Shown here: piece after piece, positions 26,587 through 35,249 of the stretch
Layout of the letters: the number at the start of each line of letters is the position of its first letter
How positions within the stretch are numbered: the first letter of the stretch is position 1
NCBI GenBank assembly: GCA_943787185.1
Contig: CALSLL010000002.1
Location: forward strand, 974,376 to 1,038,375
Direction: 5' to 3'
DNA: 64,000 nucleotides
DNA from: UBA10349 sp003485905
GTDB lineage: Bacteria; Pseudomonadota; Gammaproteobacteria; Arenicellales; Arenicellaceae
Notes under the pieces: generated by a model
Database searches by the model: none
Told to the model about the DNA's origin: nothing
The model's input: only the letters and a program-made list of their open reading frames with translations
Position numbers and translations under genes: made by a program

Positions 26587-27093
26587 TTAGCTGCACTTTA
26601 GTACGTGGCTATCTTTCATCGCTCGCCTTGCTGCGCGGTCGACAAGTGCAAAATGCCGGTCAGCGTTATTTTGCTGCTCAAGTTTTTTATGTCCCTTGAC
26701 CTTAATTAATTCAAATTGCAATCGATCGGAAATCTCGTAAAACTCTTCGTATAACAAGTAGTTTGCCAGTAGGTTATTGTTTTTCGAGTAGTAGTCGTTT
26801 TGTTGCAGAGCTTTACGTCTACCTAGCAAGCCGATAATATTTTGCGAGTCGGTATAGATCTTGAGCTGATTACTTAATGTGTTTAGTTTGGGTGTCACTT
26901 GGTTTAACGCCCAAAGTAGTGTTTCCAACTCCAATTTGGTTGATGAAGTCGATTCAAATCGCCGCACCTCTATGGAGTTTTTGGCACACTCTAAATTTGA
27001 AATACTGAGAGTTTTGACCATCAGGTATGCTCCGTAACCAATTCCCGAGCTGGTGTTTACACTCCCGTCAGTAAATAAAAATAGTCCGCTCAA
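26587..27093 (-). CDS. RNase H-fold protein (RnhA-like)
   Basis: 168 residues with the RNase H acidic set in order: Asp in FLFTDGSVN (strand 1), Glu in STKLELETLLWAL (helix A), Asp in IYTDSQNIIGLL (strand 4), and Asp in HFALVDRAARRAM (C-terminal). The ELIKVKGHKK stretch resembles the substrate-handling loop of RnhA. It probably cleaves RNA in RNA-DNA hybrids, although it is divergent from canonical E. coli RnhA and may not be the main enzyme. It starts at TTG 27093. There is no tight neighbour. Confidence 0.78.
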   Translation of the reverse strand: MSGLFLFTDGSVNTSSGIGYGAYLMVKTLSISNLECAKNSIEVRRFESTSSTKLELETLLWALNQVTPKLNTLSNQLKIYTDSQNIIGLLGRRKALQQNDYYSKNNNLLANYLLYEEFYEISDRLQFELIKVKGHKKLEQQNNADRHFALVDRAARRAMKDSHVLKCS

Positions 27094-27197
27094 TATTCAA
27101 AATCCCGAAAAACACAAGCCCGGGTAAAAATCAAATAGGCTTTGGTGAAATATCTGGATGGCCAAATTTCAACTATGATGGAGGTGCGCTTCAAGGA

Positions 27198-27812
27198 TTA
27201 AGCACTGGTGGCTAATTTGACCCCAATAAGCCCGATAAAACCCGCTGAAGTTTTGCAAATTTGAGATTTATAGCGCGCGTAAATACCCTGCGCCTTACTA
27301 TTCGAAAGTGCTACGGTGACTAATGAATACCAAGCTAGATCAATAATAAATGCCAGTGTACACAACATTATATAAGAGAAAGGCGGTGGGTTTTGCGGCA
27401 TGAAGGCCGCAAAAACACCCGCAAAGATGATGGCGGTTTTTGGGTTACTTAGCTGTGTAATTAACCCGAGAACAAAAGATCTAAATAGCTGGTTCGAAGT
27501 TGCACTAGATTGTCGTGGTAAAGGTTCACTAGCAGATTGCCACACCTTAAGTGCTAGAAAGGCAAGGTATAGGCCACCTAGTATTTTAAGCAAGGTATAG
27601 AACCAAGGAACAGTTTCAAGAATCAAATACAGGCCTACCGATGCCAATAGTGCAAATATCATCGCACCGAGAGCCATGCCCAAACATAACGCCATCCCAA
27701 CGGCTTTTGAACTGGACATTGCCGTTTTCGATACTAGAATAAAACTAGGGCCTGGGCTAATAACACCTAAAATTAATGAAACTGATATAGGGATTAAGAA
27801 CAAATATTCCAA
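27198..27812 (-). CDS. LysE/RhtB-family exporter
   Basis: 204-residue inner-membrane protein with six hydrophobic segments. The family signature GVISPGPSFILVSKTAMSSSKAVGMALCLGMALG is at residues 17-51, and FVLGLITQLSNPKTAIIFAGVF is in the middle. Members export amino acids or related small molecules, and the substrate cannot be predicted here. It starts at a TTG (27812). It is divergent from the RidA-like lipoprotein gene across 163 bases. Confidence 0.9.
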   Translation of the reverse strand: MEYLFLIPISVSLILGVISPGPSFILVSKTAMSSSKAVGMALCLGMALGAMIFALLASVGLYLILETVPWFYTLLKILGGLYLAFLALKVWQSASEPLPRQSSATSNQLFRSFVLGLITQLSNPKTAIIFAGVFAAFMPQNPPPFSYIMLCTLAFIIDLAWYSLVTVALSNSKAQGIYARYKSQICKTSAGFIGLIGVKLATSA

Positions 27813-27975
27813 TATATTATTTTGAATTTACTAAAGTACTCGGTTTTAGCTAAGAATCCTTGGTTGAAATAGTAGTTTAATGCAAACTACTCGATCAACT
27901 GTATATACATTTTGGGGGTATGTCCTAGAATGTCTCAATTCGTAATTTATTTGGTCATATTCTATGGAGATTTTA

Positions 27976-28500
27976 ATGAAGCCCTATTTTCTCATCACGG
28001 TATTTACTTCGATTGGATTGCTAACCTCATGTAATCAGGGCGAAGAGCCTAGCATTAATGGTGCATCTTCTTCGCCGGCAAAGGAGATGCAGGTGATACA
28101 TTATCCAGAGGCTCCGGATACCTGGATACCCTATGCCCCTGCGATTTCAGTAACCGGTGGAACCAGCGTCTATTTAGCTGGGGTGACTGCAGCCCCGACC
28201 TATCATCAACATCCGCATGTGGCTGAGGAATTTGACACTATCCCGACAGATATGGAAGGTCAGGCACGGCTGGCGATGGAAAATGTCAAACGAGGGTTAG
28301 ATGCCGCAGGAGCCAGTTTTTCTGACGTTGTTTTTTCTACCCGTTACCTCACCGACACAACTGAGCAGGCAGATTTTTTTAGGGTGTGGCAAGAGTACTT
28401 TGGAGAGCACACGCCAGCGACCACGACAGTGCAAGTGGTTCGTCTAGCGACAGATCCGAGATTGCTACTGGAAATCAACATTATTGCTGTGAAAGATTAG
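27976..28500 (+). CDS. Exported RidA (YjgF)-family lipoprotein
   Basis: 174 residues. I use ATG 27976, preceded by TATGGAGATT; an ATG at 27964 overlaps that ribosome site. A lipoprotein signal (MKPYFLITVFTSIGLLTSC) precedes a complete RidA domain with VYLAGVTAAP, MENVKRGLDAAGASFSDVV, YLTD and TTTVQVVRLATDPRLLLEINIIAV. The Arg in VVRLATD and the Glu near LLLEI match the conserved substrate-binding pair of RidA enamine/imine deaminases. RidA proteins are normally cytosolic, so a lipid-anchored, exported copy is unusual. The role outside the cytoplasm is unknown. Confidence 0.85.
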   Translation: MKPYFLITVFTSIGLLTSCNQGEEPSINGASSSPAKEMQVIHYPEAPDTWIPYAPAISVTGGTSVYLAGVTAAPTYHQHPHVAEEFDTIPTDMEGQARLAMENVKRGLDAAGASFSDVVFSTRYLTDTTEQADFFRVWQEYFGEHTPATTTVQVVRLATDPRLLLEINIIAVKD

Positions 28501-28631
28501 AATTAGAATCCGTTAATGGGGTTCGCGTATCAACAAGAGGGTTTGATGGAGCATTGCACATGATCGAAGAGTTTGGCTCTTCAGTTGAGTGCAATGCATA
28601 GAGACGGACTCGCTTGCTATGGGGGTAACTG

Positions 28632-29201
28632 ATGAAACAAGCCAATGAAACTGAGTACGGTCCATTGGGCGCCCTGATAGGGGTTTGGACTGGAGATAAA
28701 GGTATGGATATTGCACCAGAGCCGGATGGCCCAGATGAAAATCCGTTTTATGAAACTATCGAGTTCACGGCGGTAGGTGGTATAGACAATGCGGATGAGC
28801 AAGATTTAGCCGCTGTTTGGTACCGGCAAATCGTTCGCAAACAAAGCGACGATCGTATTTTTCACGATGAAACTGGTTATTGGATGTGGGACCCATCAGA
28901 CAATACGATTATGCATTCCCTCACGATCCCAAGAGGTGTGTCTGTGCTCGCGGGTGGGACATATGCTGGGCAGCCTGACGCCGATGGTAATATTATTTTA
29001 AATGTAGCCGCAAGCTTAGAAAGTGATCAGTGGCAGATTATCCAATCGCCATTTATGCTAAAGAAAGCGCGGACTACTGAGTTCACCCAAAATTTAATTG
29101 TTGGCGGTGACACCCTCAAGTATGTTGAAGTGACCACGCTAAACATCTATGGCAAGGTTTTTCCGCATAGTGATCAAAACGAACTTAGGCGGGTAGCTTA
29201 A
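28632..29201 (+). CDS. Nitrobindin-like (heme-binding beta-barrel) protein
   Basis: 189 residues with no signal peptide. The opening LGALIGVWTGDKGMDIAPEPD matches the nitrobindin/THAP4-C beta-barrel start (G-x-W-x-G). The ETIEF strand, WYRQIVRK, ETGYWMWDP, HSLTIPRGVSVLAGG and TLNIYGKVFPHSDQNELRRV fit the remaining strands. Nitrobindins bind ferric heme and react with peroxynitrite or NO. The fit is by pattern, and the heme His cannot be fixed with certainty. It sits 40 bases before pyrC on the same strand. Confidence 0.72.
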   Translation: MKQANETEYGPLGALIGVWTGDKGMDIAPEPDGPDENPFYETIEFTAVGGIDNADEQDLAAVWYRQIVRKQSDDRIFHDETGYWMWDPSDNTIMHSLTIPRGVSVLAGGTYAGQPDADGNIILNVAASLESDQWQIIQSPFMLKKARTTEFTQNLIVGGDTLKYVEVTTLNIYGKVFPHSDQNELRRVA

Positions 29202-29240
29202 TCATTCGATAGTGCGTAGCGTGATTGATTTAATTAGATA

Positions 29241-30299
29241 ATGACCAAAAAAATAACACTACGGCGGCCCGATGATTGGCATTTGCATGTGCGGGATGAC
29301 GCTGTGTTGAAGGCTGTATTACCTTATACAGCAGAGCACTTCGCGCGTGCGATTATTATGCCGAATCTCACTCCTCCAGTAGTTCGTTATCAAGAGGCAA
29401 CTTCTTATAGGGCTAGAATCAAATCGATAGCTACTGCAACAGGCTGGCCCAGTTTTGAGCCTCTTATGACCCTCTATCTGACTGAGACCAGCGATCCGAA
29501 GAATGTCCGTTCTGGCTTCGAAAGTGAAGCCGTTGTTGCAGCTAAACTTTATCCTGCCGGAGCAACGACAAATTCGGACGCCGGTGTTCAAAAAATAGAA
29601 AAGATATACCCGGTACTAGAGACTATGCAGGAAATGGGTATGCCATTGTTAATCCACGGTGAAGTGGTTGACTCTAGCATCGACATTTTTGATCGGGAGG
29701 CGGCATTTATCGAACGTACATTGATCAAACTTGTCGATCGCTTCCCTGAATTGCCAATTGTTCTTGAGCATATCACTACCGTAGATGGTGTTGACTTTGT
29801 AAGAGGAGCTTCAAATAAGGTCGCCGCCACTATTACTCCACACCATTTGGTAATCAACCGAAATGCGATGTTGGTAGGGGGTATACAGCCACACTATTAT
29901 TGCTTACCGGTAGCCAAGAGGGAGTCGCATCGAGCCGCATTGGTTCAGGCTGCTGTATCGGGAAGTAGAAAATTCTTCCTTGGGACTGATTCGGCCCCGC
30001 ATACGCTAGACAGTAAAGAGTCCTCTTGTGGCTGCGCAGGGATATTTAACGTGCCGGTTGCACTGTCAGTTCTTGCGCACATATTTGAGGCAGCAGATGC
30101 ATTAGATAAACTGGAGGGGTTTTGTTCGGTTAACGGCGCAGAATTCTATCGGTTGCCTCTCAATGAAGACTCCCTGACTTTGGTTAAATCCGATACGCCC
30201 GTTCCATTCAGCGACCTAATTTTCACTGAAAATGGCGAGATTAAGGTGTTTGATCCAATGTTTGACCTCTATTGGTCAATAGAGGAGCAGATTCGGTAA
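29241..30299 (+). CDS. pyrC: Dihydroorotase PyrC (E. coli type)
   Basis: Third step of pyrimidine synthesis: cyclises N-carbamoyl-aspartate to dihydroorotate. The 352-residue length is typical of the class II enzyme. Metal ligands are visible: HLH in DDWHLHVRDD (near 15-17), the carbamylated Lys in AAKLYPAGATTNSDAG, His residues in HGEVV and EHITT, and the Asp in FLGTDSAPH. The substrate-loop motif and the C-terminal ENGEIKVFDP are present. The start is ATG 29241. No other pyr gene is in the window. Confidence 0.96.
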   Translation: MTKKITLRRPDDWHLHVRDDAVLKAVLPYTAEHFARAIIMPNLTPPVVRYQEATSYRARIKSIATATGWPSFEPLMTLYLTETSDPKNVRSGFESEAVVAAKLYPAGATTNSDAGVQKIEKIYPVLETMQEMGMPLLIHGEVVDSSIDIFDREAAFIERTLIKLVDRFPELPIVLEHITTVDGVDFVRGASNKVAATITPHHLVINRNAMLVGGIQPHYYCLPVAKRESHRAALVQAAVSGSRKFFLGTDSAPHTLDSKESSCGCAGIFNVPVALSVLAHIFEAADALDKLEGFCSVNGAEFYRLPLNEDSLTLVKSDTPVPFSDLIFTENGEIKVFDPMFDLYWSIEEQIR

Positions 30300-30435
30300 G
30301 GATTCGCGGAGTTACCTGGTCAGTTGCAAAGAAATTAAAGTATTGGGGCGTACTCGTTATGCTGTGCGGTTTATGTTGCCAGTGAACCAAAATTATTAAT
30401 TTCATAACCACGTCTTGTTTTATAGATAATTTAGG

Positions 30436-30813
30436 ATGACGGATCGCATGAGTAAAGATAATAAACTGACTCCTTATTTAGAAAATATTTCAGAGGCAAC
30501 TGCAGCTTGTTTGCTCACGATGGTGCAAGGTAATTTGCTTGTTTTAGGAATAAGTCATTGGATCATTGCTTCACAGACAGGCATTGTCGCCGGATTAATA
30601 GCGAGTACAGCATTGCTGTTGGCTAAAACTGATAAGCGTTGGTTAGTATCTCTTGTGCTTGGCTTAGTAACTGCTGTTGTTGATTTCTATATACACCCCG
30701 GTATGTTTGGTTCAGTCGCCACTGAGGCGATAGTTACCGGTATCGCGGCCGCTTTCCTTTCATATAGCATTGGCACTATAGTTCGATTGCTGCGTCGACG
30801 TAAACGGGCCTAA
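30436..30813 (+). CDS. Small membrane protein of unknown function
   Basis: 125 residues with hydrophobic helices at about 22-45, 48-63, 68-85 and 95-115, a short polar N-terminus (KDNKLTPYLENIS) and a basic C-terminal tail (VRLLRRRKRA) expected on the cytoplasmic side. The start may be ATG 30436 or the in-frame ATG 30448; a TTAGGA site precedes the first. I do not recognise the family. It stands alone between pyrC and the metallo-beta-lactamase-fold gene. Confidence 0.65.
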   Translation: MTDRMSKDNKLTPYLENISEATAACLLTMVQGNLLVLGISHWIIASQTGIVAGLIASTALLLAKTDKRWLVSLVLGLVTAVVDFYIHPGMFGSVATEAIVTGIAAAFLSYSIGTIVRLLRRRKRA

Positions 30814-30975
30814 ACAGCATCGCTTGTGGTTTCGTTAAAGGTAACGGGAAACGCTAGTGAAGCTTTATAAACCAAAACCCTAGTCTTCCTAGTATTCGAC
30901 CTCTGGGTACAAACCCTGCACCCGGTCTTATGGTATTAGAACTCTACGAATCTACAGTTCTAAGGCGCGTTAGCT

Positions 30976-32430
30976 CTATGGCGCTGCAGTCGTATCAGCC
31001 TTGTTACGGTAGCGGTTCGAGGATGAAAGTGTGAAATTTCGGGCGGGTGCATTAAATGTGGCCTCTCCTATTATTGCTAAAGCATCCGCCATAAGAAGGT
31101 TAAACTCCTGATTATCTGCTTCCAAAGCCAGTATCGCGTTGGTCAGTTGCGCTGCACCAAGAGTGTCTCCAGAAGTTAACGCTGCTCGGGCTTTATTCTT
31201 GAGGCTATCTAGTCCACCGACTAAATCAACAAGTCGCTGAGCCTGTGCTTGCGGAGATTCGCGGTGTAAATTTAATACAGCGCCGTCAAACCAACCTAAA
31301 TCTTGCGCGTATATATCACGCACCGTGCCCCATACACTGCCGTAATAGTTCTGCAAATAATCAAGATCAGCGAGATGAGGGGGTAGGGCAGCGTAGGCTA
31401 CTAGTTCATCTGGTGTCATATACTTTGTCGCCCCTTCAATAGTACGATCATAGACCCACTTTAAAGTGTCACGATAATTTGTAAGCACCTCCGTTGCACC
31501 TTCAGTTATCGGCGTGGTGTGACCACCAACTAATATTTCTGGCGATTCATCGACCATTTTACTTAGGCTGCTGACCCAATCGCGTACCGAGCGTCGGGCA
31601 GTACCACGCAGCGGATAAGTATTCGGCCAGGATTGGTAGAAATTATCTCCGGCGAATAATACTTTGCTATCTGGAAGCCAAACATATAGCTGATCATCGG
31701 TTTCTCCTGGCGCTTTTACCATCTCGATCTTTACACCGGCAATTTCGATCGATTCACGCTCGCCTGAAAAGGTGTGCGTTGGTGGAATTGGCTGTACACG
31801 TTGTCTTGGTGCAGTTACTTCCGGTTTATTGGTCAGGCCGTCTACCATCATGCCGCCAGGAGTAATTTCGGGAGGTATTGCTACACCCACACCAATTTTT
31901 TGTTCCGGCCTAAGGTCGAATCCCTGGGTGTTTGAAGCTCGTGCTCCTCGGGTTATGCCAGTGACCTGATTTGCTCTTGCCTCTGAGCTGTAGTTGTCGC
32001 GTTGCCAAATTTGAATACCCTGGTCAGGAGTATAAAACGCTGGAGTTCCACCAGTATGATCTGCGTGTCCATGTGTGTAGATGATTGCTTTAACGGGTTT
32101 AGCGCTAATCTTTCTAAAAGCCTCTGCTAATTTAGTAGAAAACTGATTACCAGGATCGACAATAATTACCCCATCAGTTCCAACAATCATCGAGTTCGCA
32201 GACACTGTGTAGCCTGTAGCTACGAATACATTTTCTGAAACTTCATTGATCCGCTCATCAAACATTTTATTGCGTTCGAGCAATTTTTGCGTTGCTTCAC
32301 TCGGCTGGGTTACCTGAGGTGATTAAGCCGGGATTGATTCGGTAACTTCTTGAGCTGTTTCGCCTTGGCAAGCGACAAGCATTTGAGAGAAACTGAGCGC
32401 GAGGATAATTCGATACTTTCGGTTGATCAT
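30976..32430 (-). pseudogene. Exported metallo-beta-lactamase-fold hydrolase (alkyl-sulfatase-like), interrupted by an in-frame TAA
   Basis: From ATG 32430 the frame gives a lipoprotein signal (MINRKYRIILALSFSQMLVAC) and a linker. It meets TAA at 32325-32323, then continues in the same frame through the full enzyme to 30976. The enzyme part has ANSMIVGTDGVIIVDPG, the zinc motif THGHADHTGG, a second metal His in VGGHTTPI, GDNFYQSWPNTYPLRG and an alkyl-sulfatase-type dimerisation region (ELVAYAALPPHLADLDYLQNYYGSV). CAA to TAA, a single change, would explain the stop. A shorter product could start at TTG 32283 but would lack export. It may be a real nonsense mutation or a base error. Confidence 0.8.
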
Positions 32431-32752
32431 GGGTTGTCTCGGTAAGGTAAAATTTAAACTGTAGACATTCAGCTTTAAGTATAAACGAGCAACACTGTAT
32501 TGGCCGCATATTTATCGATTGTTATATGGAGCAGATCTTGTACGGGTATGTATTTTAATTAATAGTTTTAACAAATGAATAAGCTTTAAATAATCTATTT
32601 GATAACCCGTTGCTAAAACACTATGGTTAGTAACTGCATTCATAAAATGTGATTGCGGTAAGATCAAATTTATTTATATACATTTGGTGTACATATATAC
32701 CGTGTGCGTCTGCACATGCAGAGTACGTACACTATATTTTTAGGAGATTAAA
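32431..32752. other. Intergenic region upstream of rubrerythrin
   Basis: 322 bases between divergent genes. Most is AT-rich without a recognisable frame. Its right end holds an inverted repeat and a TATATT box just before the rubrerythrin ribosome site, described separately. Both the hydrolase and rubrerythrin promoters should lie here. Confidence 0.5.
32702..32732. promoter_or_regulatory. Imperfect inverted repeat ahead of rubrerythrin (candidate operator)
   Basis: GTGTGCGT...CTGCA (32702-32714) faces TGCAG...ACGTACAC (32717-32732) with a two-base centre, directly before TATATTTT and AGGAG. A related TGTAC element lies about 20 bases upstream. The position suits a redox- or metal-responsive repressor. 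The regulator is unknown. Confidence 0.4.
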
Positions 32753-33172
32753 ATGTCATTAAAAGGTTCCAAGACCGAAGGCAGTCTGAAAGACGCATTT
32801 GCTGGTGAATCACAAGCTAACCGTCGATATTTATATTTTGCTGCAAAAGCGGATATCGAAGGCTACAACGATGTTGCTGCCGTATTTCGTTCAACGGCGG
32901 AAGGTGAAACTGGACATGCGCATGGCCACCTTGAGTATTTGGAAGAGTCGGGTGACCCGGCAACAGGTTTGCCTATTGGTGCAACTGAAGACAACTTAAA
33001 GTCTGCTATTGCTGGCGAAACCCATGAATATACAGACATGTATCCTGGCATGGCGGCGACCGCGCGGGATGAGGGTTTTGATGAAATTGCGGATTGGTTT
33101 GAGACCTTGGCTAAGGCCGAGCGTTCACATGCAAACAAGTTCCAGAAGACTTTAGATAGTTTGGACGACTAG
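32753..33172 (+). CDS. Rubrerythrin lacking the rubredoxin domain
   Basis: Non-heme diiron protein of 139 residues, limited to the four-helix ferritin-like domain. The ligand pattern is present: Glu in FAGESQANRRY, E-T-G-H in AEGETGHAHGHL, Glu in AGETHEYTDMY and E-R-S-H in AKAERSHANKF. Full rubrerythrins carry a C-terminal Cys4 rubredoxin; here there is none, so electrons must come from a separate partner. AGGAGATTAAA precedes the ATG. A strong terminator follows, and the Fe-S oxidoreductase and DUF3501 genes lie next on the same strand. Peroxide reduction is the known role of the family. Confidence 0.93.
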   Translation: MSLKGSKTEGSLKDAFAGESQANRRYLYFAAKADIEGYNDVAAVFRSTAEGETGHAHGHLEYLEESGDPATGLPIGATEDNLKSAIAGETHEYTDMYPGMAATARDEGFDEIADWFETLAKAERSHANKFQKTLDSLDD

Positions 33173-33195
33173 ATTATCGTTTAGATTTTCTGCAC

Positions 33196-33229
33196 ACCGG
33201 GCGCCTTATAAAGGCGCCCGGTTTGGTTT
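33196..33229 (+). terminator. Intrinsic terminator after rubrerythrin
   Basis: ACCGGGCGCCTT (33196-33207) pairs perfectly with AAGGCGCCCGGT (33211-33222) around ATA, followed by TTGGTTTT. It would limit readthrough from rubrerythrin into the Fe-S oxidoreductase gene. Confidence 0.9.
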
Positions 33230-33293
33230 TACTTTCTATTTTGAATTTTTATTAACTTGGAAGAGTTTAGATAATCTTAGCTGGAGTGACACT

Positions 33294-34622
33294 GTGGCGT
33301 TTCGAGAAGGCAGTTTAGAGGCACCGACCCGACACCCAATCGATTGGAAGTCGGAAGATTTTTGGGATAGAGATTCACTTAACGATGAGCTTGAGAGGGT
33401 TTATGATATTTGTCATGGCTGTCGTCGATGTGTGAGCTTATGTGATGCTTTTCCTACTCTATTTGATCTGGTTGATGAATCAGAGACGATGGAAGTTGAT
33501 GGTATTGATAAGAACGATTTTATGAAGGTCGTCGATCAGTGTTATCTCTGTGATATGTGTTATATGAGCAAATGCCCCTATGTGCCGCCACATGAGTGGA
33601 ACGTGGATTTTCCACACTTAATGTTACGGGGGAAAGCACAAAAATTTAAGCAACAGGGAGCTTCTTTCCGGGATAAATCAATTAGCAGCACAGATACTCT
33701 GGCAAAACTTATAACCATTCCTGTAGTGGAGCAGACAGCGAATGCATTGAATAAAAATAAAACGTTTCGCAAAGCGTTTGAAGCCGGCTTTGGTATTCAT
33801 AAAGACGCGGTGTTACCCGAATATAGCGGCAAAACATTGCGTAGGGTGTGGCAAGAGGCTGACCAAGAGGCCGAACCTACTATGGCGGGAAACACTACCG
33901 GTAAGGTCGCTTTATATGCGACTTGCTACGGGAATTATAATAGTCCGAATCTTGGTGAGGATTTTCGCAAGGTCTACCGTCACAATAATATTGTCGTGGA
34001 CTTGGTGGAAAAAGAGGCCTGCTGCGGTATGCCAAAAATGGAGCTTGGAGATTTGGATGCCGTTGAAAAGTTAAAAGATAAAAATATTCCGGTCTTGGCG
34101 AAAATGGTAGATGAGGGCTACGATTTAATTGCTCCCATTCCTTCCTGCGTGCTGATGTATAAGCAGGAACTGCCGTTGATGTTTCCAGATGACCCTGAGG
34201 TAAGAAAAGTTCAGGAGGCTTTTTATGATCCGTTTGAATATCTTTATTTGCGACATAAAAGTGGATTATTGGAAACTGATTTTAAAAATTCACTTGGGGA
34301 TATCTCCTATCAGGTTGCTTGCCATTTAAGGGTGCAAAAGATTGGGTTAAAGACGCGAGATATTCTCGCATTGGTACCTGACACCAATGTAAATGCGATT
34401 GAACGTTGCTCCGGACATGACGGAACTTATGCAATGAAAAAGGAAACCTATGCCACTTCTGTAAAAATAGCACGCCCAGTGGTCCGTAAAATGGAACAAC
34501 AATCAGCGGATTATTTTTCCAGTGATTGTCCTATGGCGGCTGAACATTTAGCTGCGCTCTCGAAAACTTCAGATAAGGCAACACACCCAATGACACTACT
34601 GCGAAAAGCATATGGGATTTGA
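33294..34622 (+). CDS. Fe-S oxidoreductase with CCG domains (HdrD/GlpC-like)
   Basis: 442-residue cytoplasmic electron-transfer protein starting at GTG 33294 with GGAG upstream. Two ferredoxin-type 4Fe-4S motifs are near the N-terminus, CHGCRRCVSLC (about 38-48) and CYLCDMCYMSKC (about 82-93). Two CCG-type motifs follow, EACCGMPKMELGD (about 241-253) and the variant RCSGHDGTYAMKKE (about 365-378). This is the heterodisulfide-reductase-related group whose CCG modules hold unusual 4Fe-4S clusters or flavin partners. Its setting between rubrerythrin and DUF3501, a recurring trio, suggests it feeds or drains electrons from the rubrerythrin. The substrate is not known. Confidence 0.88.
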   Translation: MAFREGSLEAPTRHPIDWKSEDFWDRDSLNDELERVYDICHGCRRCVSLCDAFPTLFDLVDESETMEVDGIDKNDFMKVVDQCYLCDMCYMSKCPYVPPHEWNVDFPHLMLRGKAQKFKQQGASFRDKSISSTDTLAKLITIPVVEQTANALNKNKTFRKAFEAGFGIHKDAVLPEYSGKTLRRVWQEADQEAEPTMAGNTTGKVALYATCYGNYNSPNLGEDFRKVYRHNNIVVDLVEKEACCGMPKMELGDLDAVEKLKDKNIPVLAKMVDEGYDLIAPIPSCVLMYKQELPLMFPDDPEVRKVQEAFYDPFEYLYLRHKSGLLETDFKNSLGDISYQVACHLRVQKIGLKTRDILALVPDTNVNAIERCSGHDGTYAMKKETYATSVKIARPVVRKMEQQSADYFSSDCPMAAEHLAALSKTSDKATHPMTLLRKAYGI

Positions 34623-34635
34623 CAGGATAAATAAC

Positions 34636-35235
34636 ATGAACAAATTGAGTAGAGAGGATTTATATAGTTTAGAGCAATATGCTGAAATTCGGCCACAATT
34701 TAGAGCTGATATTATGGCGTATAAGAAGAATCGTCAGTTAGCTTTGGGAGATAATGCGCGGCTATATTTTGAAAGCCGGACAACCATACAGTACCAAATA
34801 CAAGAAGTGTTACGAGTAGAAAAGACCTTTGACGGAGCCGGTATTGAAGAAGAATTAGCGGTTTATAATCCTCTAATTCCGGACGGCAACAACCTTAAAG
34901 CCACCTTTATGTTGGAGTATCCGGATCCTGATATTCGTGAACAAAAGACTGTTGAGTTACGAGGGATTGAACATAAAGTTTGGTTGCAGGTTGAGGATTG
35001 CGAGAAAGTGTTTGCTATTGCCGATGAAGACCTTGCAAGAGACGACGGGGCGCGAACTTCGACGGTACATTTTATGCGTTTTGAATTATCACCAAGCATG
35101 ATAGTAGCGCTCAAAAATGGTGCAAATTTAGCGGCTGGGATCGATCATGCGGCATGCACTGTGGCCATCAACAGCGTTGTCGCCAACATACGCGAGTCAT
35201 TAATAGAAGACTTGGACGATAGAGCTATTAACTAA
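34636..35235 (+). CDS. DUF3501 family protein
   Basis: 199 residues from ATG 34636, which has GACAGGATAA just upstream (a frame-extended start at 34612 overlaps the preceding gene). Features are LSREDLYSLEQYAEIRPQFRADIMAYKKNRQLALGDNARLYFESRTTIQYQIQEVLRVE, then YNPLIPDGNNLKATFMLEYPD and VHFMRFELSP. These match DUF3501, which usually sits next to CCG-domain oxidoreductases and rubrerythrins. No catalytic motif is recognisable. It follows the Fe-S oxidoreductase by 13 bases, so the two are cotranscribed. Confidence 0.9.
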   Translation: MNKLSREDLYSLEQYAEIRPQFRADIMAYKKNRQLALGDNARLYFESRTTIQYQIQEVLRVEKTFDGAGIEEELAVYNPLIPDGNNLKATFMLEYPDPDIREQKTVELRGIEHKVWLQVEDCEKVFAIADEDLARDDGARTSTVHFMRFELSPSMIVALKNGANLAAGIDHAACTVAINSVVANIRESLIEDLDDRAIN

Positions 35236-35249
35236 CTGAATTATTGTGT

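Noticed and set aside
32297..32509. Separate minus-strand ORF ahead of the MBL-fold gene
   Set aside because: It is an out-of-frame reading of the lipoprotein leader; the correct frame gives a signal peptide joined to the enzyme.
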